Part shown: positions 23,457 through 34,100 of the stretch, piece by piece
Position numbering within the stretch: the first letter of the stretch is position 1
Layout of the letters: each line of letters starts with the position of its first letter
Origin: Asterella californica
Taxonomy: Eukaryota > Streptophyta > Marchantiopsida > Marchantiales > Aytoniaceae
Length of the DNA: 64,000 bases
Direction of reading: 5' to 3'
NCBI GenBank assembly: GCA_036924285.1
Contig: JAYKYS010000010.1
Coordinates: 7,936,001 to 8,000,000, forward strand
Notes under the pieces: generated by a model
Databases searched by the model: none
What the model saw: only the letters and a program-made list of their open reading frames with translations
Told to the model about the DNA's origin: nothing
Made by a program: the position numbers and the translations under genes

Positions 23457-24403
23457 ATGACGATGCATCCGCGAGGCTTGGTGTTACCAGCGGCAGAATT
23501 GGCCGAGGCCACTCCTTTCCTCAAGGAGTTGGGTCTCGACTTCTTCCTGTGGGATTGGAACCTCGCCGATCAGGAACTTCTAGAGGAGGTGTGGGTAGCG
23601 TTATCACCCCGCAACCGTGTACTTGTGAAGGCAGGAGTAGCTCGAGGAAGGCCATCTTCTTGGACTGAAGATTGGTGGCGCAGGGCTTTCCACAGGCCAG
23701 ACTCTGAGGACCGAGGGTATTGGTTTGAGAAGAAGGTTTTGCCCAGGGTCGTGAGTACATGGCATGTGCATGGGAGCATCACTTGTCTTTTCATGGAAGA
23801 CAAGCAGGGTAGGAATGGGTGGAAGATCGAATCTTACCAGGAGCCGAAGAAGCGACTTCTGACGAAGTTGTTTCTGTATCTCTTCCCCAAGGGGAAGGCA
23901 CAGAAGATGAGGTACCTAGAAGATCAGGACGTAGACTTCCTGGAAGCCGTGTGGGATAAAAGACTATCCATCTACTGGGGCGCATACGTCCACAACTATG
24001 TACAGGCGGAGCTAGTGTACTTAGGTACCCCGGCGGGAGGACACTTGACGTAGCCATGGGGGATCTTAGGAGGGATCAGTTGGTAGAGTATGGCGCGTGT
24101 ACAGCAGCGCGATCAGGAGGTCTTCCGAGTGCGAGAGAAGATCACCATCCTCGCTGAGGAGCAGACCACTTGGAAGACGCAGCGGGAAGCAGCGGAGGCT
24201 CGTGCACAGGAGATGCTAGCACAGTCGGTGGAAGCACTTCGGAAGAAGTTCAACTTCACCGCGGGTAGGAAGTTACTTACCTTAGCTAGAGGATGGGACA
24301 GCGAGTCCAAAGCAATGTTGTTGGAATGCCGGGAGAGCATGTTCAGGTACTTAGATCGGCAGATAGAGGGAGTGAAGACACCTGCAACCGCATCTTCCCA
24401 CGC
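23457..24403 (+). pseudogene. Extra 3' ORF of element C/D, first part (unknown)
   Basis: The ATG at 23457 opens 198 codons of Trp-rich protein (WTEDWWRRAFHRP, YWFEKKVLPRVVSTW, YWGAYVHNYVQAELV). A stop at 24051 and a short shifted stretch follow. The frame then reopens at 24090 with a charged, coiled-coil-like segment (QRDQEVFRVREK...). It is cut at 24403 by element F and continues at 37081. I do not recognise it. Its position between pol and the 3' LTR is where Athila-type elements carry env-like ORFs, but no signal peptide or membrane segment is visible. It is probably an element-encoded accessory protein, now broken. Confidence 0.55.
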
Positions 24404-24905
24404 TGTCGTATTATACATAGGTCTATACAGTGAAAAGTATTGCAGAGAGATTCTTTTTCTATATTGTGTAAAGGAAGCTACCCTGCAGCTTAACAAGCTA
24501 GGCAGGAGCTAAGCTGGGGCTATGCTTGACAAGCTGCCCCCTAGCTTGGGTTGGAATATCACCCCTAAAGGAGTCGAAAGACACCAGAATGCAAAGCTCG
24601 ACGAGGTGAGCGACCTCATGCTTCTAGTTTTGACAGAAAGTGTTTTAAGCAATAGTTAGTACGAGTTTTAAGCTGTGAAATATGTGAAAGAGGGAAATCC
24701 GTCGATCCTGGTTCGTGACTCGAACTCAGAATCGGATAACGTGAGCGTGTAGGTGTTCACAAATACTATAGTTTTGACTCCTTGTTCATTAAAAATGGAG
24801 TTGTATAGAGAAGTTAGTGTAGGAAAGGCTAGTGAAGATTTTACAGAAAAATTTCTTCAGGTAAACATATGTACAAAAGTTTTTACCTTCTTGAACGGAA
24901 CCAAA

Positions 24906-25262
24906 GGCCATCCCAGTGATAGGGCGCCTGCCTAGGAGGGAAGTGGTCTCAGGATCAATCCCCCCTGGCCTCTGGTTCCTATTCCGGCATGTTGGCCTCC
25001 TGGAAGGGAGTCTATGTTGGATATGCAGCCACGTCCTGCATATCTAGGGGCGAGAGACCGGTATCTCTCTTAATCGTGGGCTTCCTGGCCTAAGCCTCCG
25101 CATGCCATCTTGAATATACTATGGGAGATACCTGGTGCGCATATGGGGGGGCTGTGAGCCCTGTGGGGCAGCCTCATAAGTGTTGGGGCTTCGGCCTACA
25201 TTGGATGGCTTGTAGTATATTCAGGGTGGCATCAAGATGGCATCGAGGGCACGGGAAGCTTT
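24906..25262 (+). repeat. tRNA-derived SINE-like block in 5' LTR of F
   Basis: The head resembles a tRNA gene in layout. An A-box-like CAGTGATAGGGCG at 24914-24926 is followed by CCTGCC and then a B-box-like GGATCAATCC at 24952-24961. A body follows with TAGGGGCGAGAGACC and GCCTCCG. The same head and body, diverged, occur on the minus strand of the solo LTR at 28429-28606. The end is approximate. A copy is at 35285-35641 in the 3' LTR. Confidence 0.5.
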
Positions 25263-25326
25263 TGCTGATTATTATGTACGCATAAGGACAGCAGAGGAAC
25301 AGCTTTAGATGGGGCCTTAAAATTAA

Positions 25327-25965
25327 AGTGAAAGATTACAGTGGGAGCGGAAGGTTACAACGGAAAACTGAAGCGGAAGATTACAGCGGAAGCGGAAGAT
25401 TACCGCGGAAGCTTGAAGCGGATATTACAGCGGAAGCGGAAAATTACAGCGGAAGCGGAAGATTACCGCGGAAGATTACAGCGACAGCGGAAGCGGAAGC
25501 GGAAGATTACAGCGGAAGCGGAAGCGGAAGATTACAGCAGAAGATTACAGCGACAGCGGAAGCGGAAGCGGAAGATTACAGCGGAAGCGGAAGCGGAAGA
25601 TTACGTCGTTGTAGTATAGTGGAGCGACAGCGGAAGCGGAAGATTACAGCGGAAGATTACAGCGGCAGCGGAAGCGGAAGCGGAAGATTACAGCGGAAGC
25701 GGAAGCGGGAGATTACGTCGTTGTAGTATAGTGGAGCAACAGCGGAAGCGGAAGATTACAGCGAAAGATTACAGTGGAAGCGGAAAACTACAACTACAGC
25801 GGAAGCGGAAGCGGAAGCGGAAGATTACAGCGAAAGCGGAAGCGGAAGGTTACGTCGTTGTAGTATAGTGGGGCGACAACGGAAGCGGAAGCGGAAGATT
25901 ACAGCGGGAGATTACAGCGACAGCGGAAGCGGAAGCGAAAGGAAGAGAATTAGAGTTAAAAAGGG
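25327..25965 (+). repeat. GGAAGC / GATTACAGC tandem array
   Basis: Short units GGAAGC and GGAAGATTACAGC repeat in irregular order for about 640 bp. ORFs through it only translate the repeat and are not genes. The 3' LTR array (35706-36290) differs in unit number and accounts for most of the LTR length difference. Confidence 0.9.
25605..25871 (+). other. Three copies of tRNA-Asp 5'-end 18-mer inside the array
   Basis: GTCGTTGTAGTATAGTGG occurs at 25605-25622, 25717-25734 and 25854-25871, each embedded in the GGAAGC array. From memory this equals the first 18 bases of plant tRNA-Asp(GUC), including the pol III A-box. The rest of the tRNA does not follow, so these are not tRNA genes. Confidence 0.7.
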
Positions 25966-26750
25966 GGTCATCGATAAGGACAGCAAGGGGGCAGCTTAGC
26001 TAGGGCCCTACTTCTGATAAGTGACTGCGTTTATAAGGACAGCAGGGGGGCAGCTTAAGCTGGGGCCTTAACTTTTAGGTTATTTACCTGCGGCGACTTG
26101 GAATTGGGGGGGTTTTTTTTTTGCAAAGGAATGTTTTCTGGGAGAGCTGAAGCGGAACACACAGGGAAAGCTAAGAAGCTGGGGAAAGATCAAATTGGGG
26201 ACAGATTGAATTGGGGGGGAGCATCGTAAGAGAGAGAGGCAGGAGTTTTAGGCTTAGACGTTGTTTAAATAAACTATTCTGGGGAGAAATTACTCTCAGG
26301 AGACAGTTCTATTGAGAGATCGTTTGAAAATCTACAAGGGACTTTTGATCGACGTTGGATCAGATTTCTGAGAGTTTCAGTAGGGGCAAGGAGAGGAATA
26401 AGATTCAGGGGTCCGAATTTCTCTATTAGGTTCAGATTGAGACGTACTGGATAGACTTTTGGCTTGACGGGTGAAGACAGGTGCGCAGGAGAGGAAGAGA
26501 GAGATTTTCTGTACAGTTGGAGAAATTGGTGGTGCAGACGACACTGTAATAAAGTTAATTGAATCTTGAGATACCTATGTGTGTACCCAGGGTGTGTTTG
26601 AGTGCTTGTTTTTGTAATTGGTGAGCACAAGGAGCAGTGTTTTGAGATCACATCGTCAACAGCAACCTATTTTCTTTTCTGGTCATTTTTCTCTGATCGA
26701 TCACAGTCAGGAGGTCCGCCCTCCCCAAGAAAGACTCTCAACTCGACATC

Positions 26751-26768
26751 TGGTGCTTCCACTGAGAG
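26751..26768 (+). other. Primer-binding site of element F
   Basis: TGGTGCTTCCACTGAGAG lies two bases after the LTR. It is shared, except at its end, with element E (44776) but not with A and B. The tRNA is not identified. Confidence 0.75.
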
Positions 26769-26810
26769 ATATTGGGGTGATTGATTTGGAGAATTGACTG
26801 AATTGAGAAG

Positions 26811-27326
26811 ATGGATCACAGTGCTGCCGTACAAGGTGTAGCTGCTGCTCAAGGTGCTCCTGTTCAAGGGACTCCTGGTCAAGATGGAATTGGCTCTCAA
26901 GGAGGGCCTACAGCGGTTCCAACAGCAACAACACAGCCTGCTGTAGACACGTCTCAGATTCTTCAGGCGTTGGCTGCCTTGATTCAGCAGCAGCCTGCAA
27001 TTGGGGGAGCTGAGCAGAAGTCCACAAGAGCATTACAAGCAATTGTTGGTCGGTGTGGACGATTTGATGGAAGAGATGTTACTAGGTACCTACGGGAGTA
27101 TGTGGGTGAGATGGAGTTGGTCAGGGCACCTGAAGTTGAGGTAATTCTGAGCTTTGAGTTGACTGTTGTCCCTGAACTAAGAGAGAAGGTGAGAAATTTA
27201 CAGAGAAGACATCTAGGTGGGTGGACTTTGTTTGAGCGTGCATTGAGAGAAGAGTTTCTAGAAGAGGACTCTGAAAGAGTCACCAGAAGAACCCTTATGG
27301 ATTGGATAGAGCGTCAGCCTGGACGT
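26811..27326 (+). CDS. Gag of element F, first part
   Basis: The ATG at 26811 opens a Gag with a Gln/Ala/Gly-rich start, then TSQILQALAAL, STRALQAIVGRCGRFDGRDV, ELREKVRNLQRR and SERVTRRTLMDWIERQPGR. It is closely related to the Gag of E (44842). The frame is intact up to the solo LTR. It resumes in phase at 29064 once one ACGT is removed (GR|SMGLNEI). Confidence 0.85.
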
Positions 27327-29059
27327 TGTCGAGGCGAGAGTTTCCTGGGAAGGGCGAACCTTCTAACTGTGATACGATCGTGAAGGGGAGGACAAAAATC
27401 ACACACGAAATACGGATCGCAAGAAACCACACCACCACGTTCTCGATCTGGCCAAGATAAAACACACGGCGTGCAAGTAGATCTTCAACTCCAGGTCGTT
27501 CAGATTGCAAATCTCAAGTTCAGTAACTCAGAATATCAGAAAACTGCTCTTGTGAAGCACCAGCGCGTTCACCTAGAAGCTTCCCGTTTTCTTTTCAGAA
27601 AGACGTGCGTACAAGTTGTAGGTCTCCTATCTACTCGATTCTGTTCTCTACTCTCAATCCCTCGATATCAAAATTCTGATCAGACAGAAGTTCTCTTCAG
27701 ACGTAACCTCTGTGTAAAATTTCTCTCCTCAGCTCTACTGTTTCTCTCTACTCGATAGCTCCCGCACGGTAAACTCTACACTGCTCGATGATCGACAATC
27801 TCGATAATGCCATAATGGGCAATGCCATCAGAATTCTCTCTCTCCGGAGTACACCCCCCTGGGTTCTCCTTCACCCTACGTAACCTTCAGTGTCACCTGG
27901 CAGGGATAAAAGACGCCCTAAACAGATGGCAGCAGGAAAATAAATCACTGATAAAAAATCTACACGTAAGAAGACTAGTTCACTAAGCTTCGCAGATTCA
28001 TCTGTACGGACGGCCACCGTCTCGACTGTACAGTCAGCATCTGACACCTCCAGTCGAAGTAACTCCACCACGGCTACCTCTGGCCACCGGAATCACCTCG
28101 TTCTGACACGTGGAGCCCGAGTTATCATCATTGTCGTTTCTCGGTCCCCTTAAACTTCGAAGTGTCGTAAGTATTGCCTCAGGTATCAGTTTCACTTGAT
28201 TTTTCGACCCAAGTGAATAGTATTTCGAACTCTACATTTTTCTACAAAAGAATTGGTACCGACTTGGAGTATCTTTGATGCCATCTCGCTACCCCAGGAC
28301 TTAGAGGGCCGCAACCGAATTCGTACTAATTACCCCGCCAACCCGAAGGTGGGAGGTCCATTTCGAAACCCGGTGGTAATCTCCCTCTAGCATCCACACT
28401 AGGTGACTGCACTAGTGCAGGGGTAGACGGAGGCGTCCCGCATTCACGGTACGTTTAAGGGACATCTAGTGTCCCGCCCCTAGGCAACTTGGTGCCCCTC
28501 ATATTCCCCCGAAGGGGCCAGCCTACTCCAAGCCGGTTGTGAGTCTGAAGGGATTTGATCCGGAGACCTCCTCCCTACAAGTTTCTCAGCTACACCACGG
28601 AAGCTGATCTCACAACTGGTTTTGAAGACCAGTTTCTAAGCTAATATGCTAGAAAGCTGCGGTATTTCGTCTTTCCTTTGCTAACACGAAGTGCCATAAC
28701 TTTCTCTAGACATGCTCCTTTTTGTACATTTCGAATTTTAAACAAATACTACATACTACAATCTACATGAGAAAAATCTAAAAAGTATTTTTCGAACTCA
28801 CTCTAATTTATGGTAAAATTCCCGGTATCAGAAATCTTGTAGAAGAACCCCAAGTAACTTTTCGCCTGCAACTCCGTTTGCAACTTTTGAACATACCACG
28901 GTGATCAGCGCGACGAGACCTACGCCGTGGTGTTTTCAGATTTCCGAATGCTCACTTCCTCCAGAATCGGCTTCTCTGAGGTTTTAACTTCACTCAAAGA
29001 GACTAACTTCAAACTGAGAGGTGAATTATTCACTATGTGGAATAATTCACATCACGACA
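27327..29059 (-). mobile_element. Antisense solo LTR (1733 bp) in gag of F
   Basis: On the minus strand it starts TGTCGTGATGTGAATTATTC and ends TCTCGCCTCGACA. The start matches the start of E's LTR (43295) and the end matches E's and F's LTR ends, so it is an LTR of the same branch. It is flanked by ACGT at 27323-27326 and 29060-29063. There is no internal coding region, so it is a solo LTR left after LTR-LTR recombination. It carries a SINE-like block on the minus strand at 28429-28606. A 1.7-kb stretch without genes is thus explained. Confidence 0.85.
28429..28606 (-). repeat. tRNA-derived SINE-like block in solo LTR
   Basis: Read on the minus strand, a tRNA-like head (GTGGTGTAGCTGAG, then GGATCAAATCC as B-box, 28551-28606) is followed by a body with AGGGGCGGGACAC and GCCTCCG (28429-28490). 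The order matches the block in F's LTR. The outer limits are uncertain. Confidence 0.5.
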
Positions 29060-29063
29060 ACGT

Positions 29064-31139
29064 TCCATGGGATTGAATGAGATAATTCGGGAGTTTGAGA
29101 AGAGATACTCTCAGCTTTCTGGTCTAGAGAAGTTGACGCTGGATGCTAGGAAGATGGAGTTGTTCTTGGGGGCTCTGGATGAGTTCACAGCAGATAGGCT
29201 TTGTTTCATGTTGGCTGATCGAGGGACTGAAGGGGGAGTTACATCTGATTGGAGGAGAGTGGAAGAAGCAGTATCTACCCTTGCTAGGCAACGTCGTGGT
29301 AGGATGGTGTTACAGCTAGAAACCTTACCAGAGCAGCAGAGAGTAGCTCCTCAAGTTCATGTAGCTCCTCCTGCAATACCTCAGGCACCTATTGTGATTC
29401 CTCAAGCACCCATAGTGGTTCCCCAAGTGATTGCTCAAGCGCCTGCAGTACCTATCCCAGCACAGAGAGGACCTAGACAGCAACAGCGACCTGTTGAGAA
29501 CCGAAATCAGAATAACTTGATAGAAGAGCTCACTCAACAGCTGAGAGATTTGAGGGTTGAGATGGCAGACTTGAGGAGAGACCAAAGACTAGTTGCGCCA
29601 GGTGCTCGACCTGTAGGAGGAACCTTTACAAGGAGATGTATTTGGTGTGACAGCCCAGATCATCTCAGAGGAGACTGTCAAGACTTGGCGGTTGCCTTGC
29701 GAGAGGGCGTAGTCAACTATCAGAATAACAGGTTGTATTTAACCGCCACGGGGCAGCCTCTGAACACATATTTTGGGAGAGGAGGAATGAGGAGTTCTCT
29801 TCCAGCACTTACTGGCGCGAATACTACAGCGATGACTGCGGGTTCTGCAGAGGCTGATGTGTATACTGGGAAGGTTGAGGTACGCGCTAATCCAACTATG
29901 GTTGAGCAGGCTAATGAGGTCTCAGTTGAAATGATGAAGAGAGGTGCTGAAAGCATTAGGAGAGCTACTGGATGGAAGGACCCAGTGGATGCAAATTCTA
30001 TTCGAGCATTTTTAGAAGCGAGCAGTGAGCAGGATGCCATGGTGGAAGACAAAAGAAGACGGGATGCTTCTGATTTAGATGCAGGGGTACCAGAGGATAG
30101 TGACCGTTGGAGGGTTACGAGGAGGAGAGCAGCGGAACCATCACCATCTGTACCAGCTGGTAGATTTCCTGCTGCAGAGGATATACCTTCTACCTCTACA
30201 GCTCCACCAGCTGCAGTAGATCCTATGGAAGGTGTACAGGATTTGCCACAAGAGACTACTACTCCAGATAGAGTACGGGGAAAGAGGTTTACAGCACAGG
30301 AGAAGGGGAAGGCTCCAGCTTACAAGTTAGCGGCAGACATCGAAACCACAACAGACTTGCGTGCTGTTCTGGAGCAACGCATTTTGGATGCTAGAGTTGA
30401 GTTTACTCTTCGTGAAGTGCTTGGTATCGCAAAGAGAGAGTTTCATGAGTTGATAATAGACATCATGAAGAGAAAGAGACAGGTATTGACTGAACAAGTA
30501 AGTAGTCAGATGGTTGGAGCAGTAGATGCTATTGGAGTTGATCCGTTCAGAGGTGATAAGTATGAGGCATGGGTTGCTGGTCCTGCTGTTATTGAGAATG
30601 AAGATGAAGAGTTTGAAGAGGAGAGGTCAGGCGCAGACAGCGATTTCAAGGAGAAGCACTGGGCAAGAGCGACAACAGAGACACAGGTTCGGCTTGGAGG
30701 ACTTTCTGAACCGGTACCTGCACTTGTGGATCACGGGTCGGAGATCAACATCATTTCCAAGGAGGTGTATGAAAAGGGGCAGTGGCCAATCGAAAGGAAT
30801 CATGGTTGGGTACTTCGTGCAGCAAATAATCAGAAGGGTGAGTTATACGGAGCCTGTCCCAATATGCGTGTAAGGATTGGAGATGTAGAGGTTGATCAGC
30901 ATTTTTTTGTACAGTCGTCTGCCTCCTATCCTGTCATACTGGGCCAACCATACATCACCGCTGTTCGAATGGAGACAAAGGTGATGAACGATGGGTCTCA
31001 TTATGCCAGAGTTCGGAGTCCTGATGACAAGTACTCAGTACAGTTTTTGACGGTTCGTTCAAGACATGAACGGAACCGACAAACCCTTAGAGATTCTCAA
31101 ACCAAGAGATGTAAGGGTTTTCACAGTCCACTCCTGTAG
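29064..31139 (+). CDS. Gag-protease of element F, second part
   Basis: It continues Gag in frame after the solo LTR. Visible parts are SGLEKLTLDARKMELFL, a Pro/Gln-rich linker, a zinc knuckle CIWCDSPDHLRGDC at 29638-29680, a linker, and a retropepsin-like domain with LVDHGSEINIIS near 30730 and VILGQPYI near 30935. The ORF is open to TAG at 31137. That stop aligns with the stop of B's gag-PR ORF at 7274, so it is a true ORF end. The RT ORF overlaps it by 25 bases in the -1 frame with a slippery heptamer in the overlap. Confidence 0.85.
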   Translation, partial: SMGLNEIIREFEKRYSQLSGLEKLTLDARKMELFLGALDEFTADRLCFMLADRGTEGGVTSDWRRVEEAVSTLARQRRGRMVLQLETLPEQQRVAPQVHVAPPAIPQAPIVIPQAPIVVPQVIAQAPAVPIPAQRGPRQQQRPVENRNQNNLIEELTQQLRDLRVEMADLRRDQRLVAPGARPVGGTFTRRCIWCDSPDHLRGDCQDLAVALREGVVNYQNNRLYLTATGQPLNTYFGRGGMRSSLPALTGANTTAMTAGSAEADVYTGKVEVRANPTMVEQANEVSVEMMKRGAESIRRATGWKDPVDANSIRAFLEASSEQDAMVEDKRRRDASDLDAGVPEDSDRWRVTRRRAAEPSPSVPAGRFPAAEDIPSTSTAPPAAVDPMEGVQDLPQETTTPDRVRGKRFTAQEKGKAPAYKLAADIETTTDLRAVLEQRILDARVEFTLREVLGIAKREFHELIIDIMKRKRQVLTEQVSSQMVGAVDAIGVDPFRGDKYEAWVAGPAVIENEDEEFEEERSGADSDFKEKHWARATTETQVRLGGLSEPVPALVDHGSEINIISKEVYEKGQWPIERNHGWVLRAANNQKGELYGACPNMRVRIGDVEVDQHFFVQSSASYPVILGQPYITAVRMETKVMNDGSHYARVRSPDDKYSVQFLTVRSRHERNRQTLRDSQTKRCKGFHSPLL
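31115..31121 (+). promoter_or_regulatory. Candidate -1 frameshift site GGGTTTT
   Basis: In the gag-PR frame it reads G GGT TTT, fitting the X XXY YYZ pattern. It lies between the first open codon of the RT frame (31115) and the gag-PR stop (31137). B has GGATTTT at the aligned place (7252-7258), which no longer fits. No downstream pseudoknot was worked out. Confidence 0.45.
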
Positions 31140-34100
31140 AGCGGGAAGACAGGGGTGTAGAACCTACTGTTGAGGTCCCGTTAGGATTGGAAGCGAAACA
31201 TGTACAAAGTTTTGGAGACAAGTGTGGTGTACAGAGTTGGCAGTCTGGGTTGCTGATGTTTGAGGCAGATGGGTGGAGTCGATTTACAAGAGTTGAAGAT
31301 ATGGAGGAAAATACAAAAAGATGGATGGTGAAACATGTATCAGAGTTGTGGCGTGTAGGAGTTCTACCTGAAGACGAAGTGGTTTCTGGGTTGTTTGAAG
31401 AGTTTATGTCTGTACAGTCAGTTATTGGTTGGTTAGACAATGTGAGTAGATTGATGGAGGGAAAAAATAGTGTGGTGGTGATCCCTATCCACTCTCGATG
31501 CATATATGAGGAGATTGCTACATACCTGCAGTTCTTTCCTCATCCGATGCAGAATAGTGAAGGGAGAGAAGCAAGTTGTTGGTGTGCACTCCCTCAGGAA
31601 GCAGACGTTCATGCGAAGTACAAATCTGTACTGAAGAAGGTAAGACCGGTAGCAGCTCAACTACCTGCTAACTCCCAACAGCAAGTACAGTTAGTGGAGA
31701 CCGAACCTATATTGCGTGATCATAGACGAGTGGGGCACCAGTTTACTGAGAAGACACTGAAGGAGCTCCAGATAGGAGGGGGTGATTTCTTGACTGAGGT
31801 CGAAAAGACAATGTTTGAACAGATGGTAGTAAAGCATGGTAAAGCATTCTCTTTTTCAGCTGAGGAGATAGGTTGTGTGGACCCAAAGGTTATAGCGCCT
31901 ATGGTTATATTCACAATCCCTCATGTGCCTTGGGACCTGAAACCGATCCCAGTTCCTCGTGCTTTGTTGCCTAAACTCATCGAGTTGTTGAAGGAGAAGG
32001 TACAGATGGGGATACTTGAGCCGTCTATGGGGCCATATTCTAGCAGGTGGTTCACTGTACCCAAGAAGTCAGGAGCTTTGCGTTTTATTCAAGACCTACA
32101 GCCTGCGAATAACGTAACCATTCGAAACGTTGGGACGGGTCCTGTGATTGAAGAGGTAGCAGAGGCATTTGCAGGGAGAGCTATCTATTCTATAGGAGAT
32201 CTATATTCTGGTTATGATCAGTTCCAGCTGGCTGTGGAGAGTAGAGATTTAACTACTATGCGTACGCCCCTGGGATTGATGCGAATGTGTACTCTTCCAC
32301 AAGGAGCGACGAACTCGGTGGCTCATATGCAGAATGCGATGCATAAGGTACTAAGGGAGTTTGTGCCTGATGTTACCATTCCATTTCTGGATGATATTCC
32401 TATAAAAGGTTGCGCGGTTGAAGACAAGAATGAAGCAGTACTTGCGAATGGATGTAGAAGGTTTGTTACAGACCATATCAGGGATGTAGAACGTATCTTG
32501 ACTCGACTGGAGGAGGTGCATCTCACCCTGTCAGGAGCTAAGTCCAAGTTTGGTGTGTCTGAGATTTTAGTGGTTGGACATCTGTGTGGTGCTTTTGGAA
32601 GGCGACCAAACCCCGAGAAGGTTGAAGCTATAGCTAGGATGGCAGACTGTAAAAATATCACGGAGGTTCGACGCTTTCTAGGTGCTTGTGTATTTTATCG
32701 TTTATCCATTCCTCATTATGCCCATGTTGCTGAGCCTTTGTATGCATTATTGAGGAAGGGTAAGAGGTTTGCATGGACCTCAGTCCATCGAGAAGCTATG
32801 AATAGGCTGAAGGAGGCTCTACAGTCTCCACCTGTTCTGAGAAAAGTAGACTACGGATGTGGGAGACCTGTCATTGTCACAGTAGATACTAGCCCAAAGG
32901 CGATTGGCTGGGCGATAGGTCAAGATGATGCGGGTGGACTACGACTTACCTCTAGGTTTGGAGCTAGGATCTTGACAGACAGGCAACGAGATTATCCTCA
33001 GGTGAAACGTGAGTTGTGGGGAGCGGTGACAGCGATGAAGACAGACCGTGAGTTTTTGATTGGTGCTCATGTAGTTCTAGAAACGGATTGTCTACCTCTA
33101 CTAGGCATGATATCCAACTGTAGCACGCCAGACATAGCGATGTTACGTTGGATTGCCTATATTAGAAGCTTGAATCCAGAGCTGAAGCATATAAAAGGAA
33201 AGGAGAATATGGTCGCAGATATGTTGTCAAGAGCTCGATTTGTAGACGAGGATGTCATGATTTCAGAAACTGAGGAAGAGGAGAGAAGGGATGCTCAGTG
33301 TCAGGTTAATCGACGGGCTACGAACTTGGAGCCGTTGATGTTTAGAGAGGAGCTTTACACAGGTAGACTTCGTGACATAGGGTATTATCTGAGCTTGTTG
33401 GAGAGGCAAGAGAGATGGAGCAAAGTAGAGTTCAGAGAGATAAGGAAACAAGCTTACAACTATCTTCTGCATGATGGGTATCTTTGGAGACGACCATAGA
33501 GGAGAGATGGGATGTTCATACGAGTAGTGGACGATCTGCAGACTAAGCAGCAACTAAAGAAAGAGTTCCATGATACCTTATGGGCCGGACATCGAGGGAT
33601 TTGGGCTACCTACGTCAAGCTGAAGGAAAGGTATTGGTGGAAAGGTCTATATCAGGATGTGGTGAACTACGTCAGTTCTTGCTTGCATTGTCAGTTCTAC
33701 TCAAAGATCCGGTATAGGGACGGTCTCGTGCCAACTTATCCGCCTTGCATTCACTTCCAGTGGGTTCTCGACTTGGTGGTAATGCCTCTGGGGTTATGGG
33801 GCATGCGATATTTGGTTTTGGCTCGTGAGGATCTCTCCAACTTTGTAGAAGGACGAGCTTTGAGAACGAAGACCACAGAGGGGATATGTAAGTTTGTTCT
33901 TGAAGATATTATTTGTAGATATGGGTCTGTAGGAAGGCTACGTGCAGATAGGGGAGAACTACGTGGTACGGAAGCGAAAGAGTTTTTTGCTCGATATGGT
34001 GTGAAGCTCAAGCTTACTACTGCGATGAATCCAGAGGGGATTGGCAAGAGCGAACGAGGACATCCATCAATAGTTCAGGCTTTGGTGAAAGCGTGTGATG

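Larger units (their letters stand above)
24404..26748 (+). repeat. 5' LTR of element F
   Basis: It begins TGTCGTATTATAC and ends CTCAACTCGACA. Inside are a tRNA-derived SINE-like block (24906-25262) and a GGAAGC-rich tandem array (25327-25965) with three copies of a tRNA-Asp-like 18-mer. Its last 60 bases resemble the ends of the E LTR and of the solo LTR. Confidence 0.95.

Noticed and set aside
24753..24935. 60-codon ORF in F's LTR, also at 35132-35314
   Set aside because: It is open in both LTRs because they are near-identical; it starts at a non-ATG codon, shows no likeness to B1/B2/I1/I2 and overlaps the SINE-like head.
25605..25622. A complete tRNA-Asp gene
   Set aside because: Only the first 18 bases match; anticodon arm and 3' half are absent.
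25328..25726. Long Gly/Ser/Arg/Lys-rich ORFs through the GGAAGC array
   Set aside because: They only translate the short tandem repeat; several frames are open at once and length changes with unit number.
25327..25965. CRISPR-like appearance of spaced repeats
   Set aside because: Units are irregular microsatellite motifs without unique spacers, in a eukaryotic LTR.
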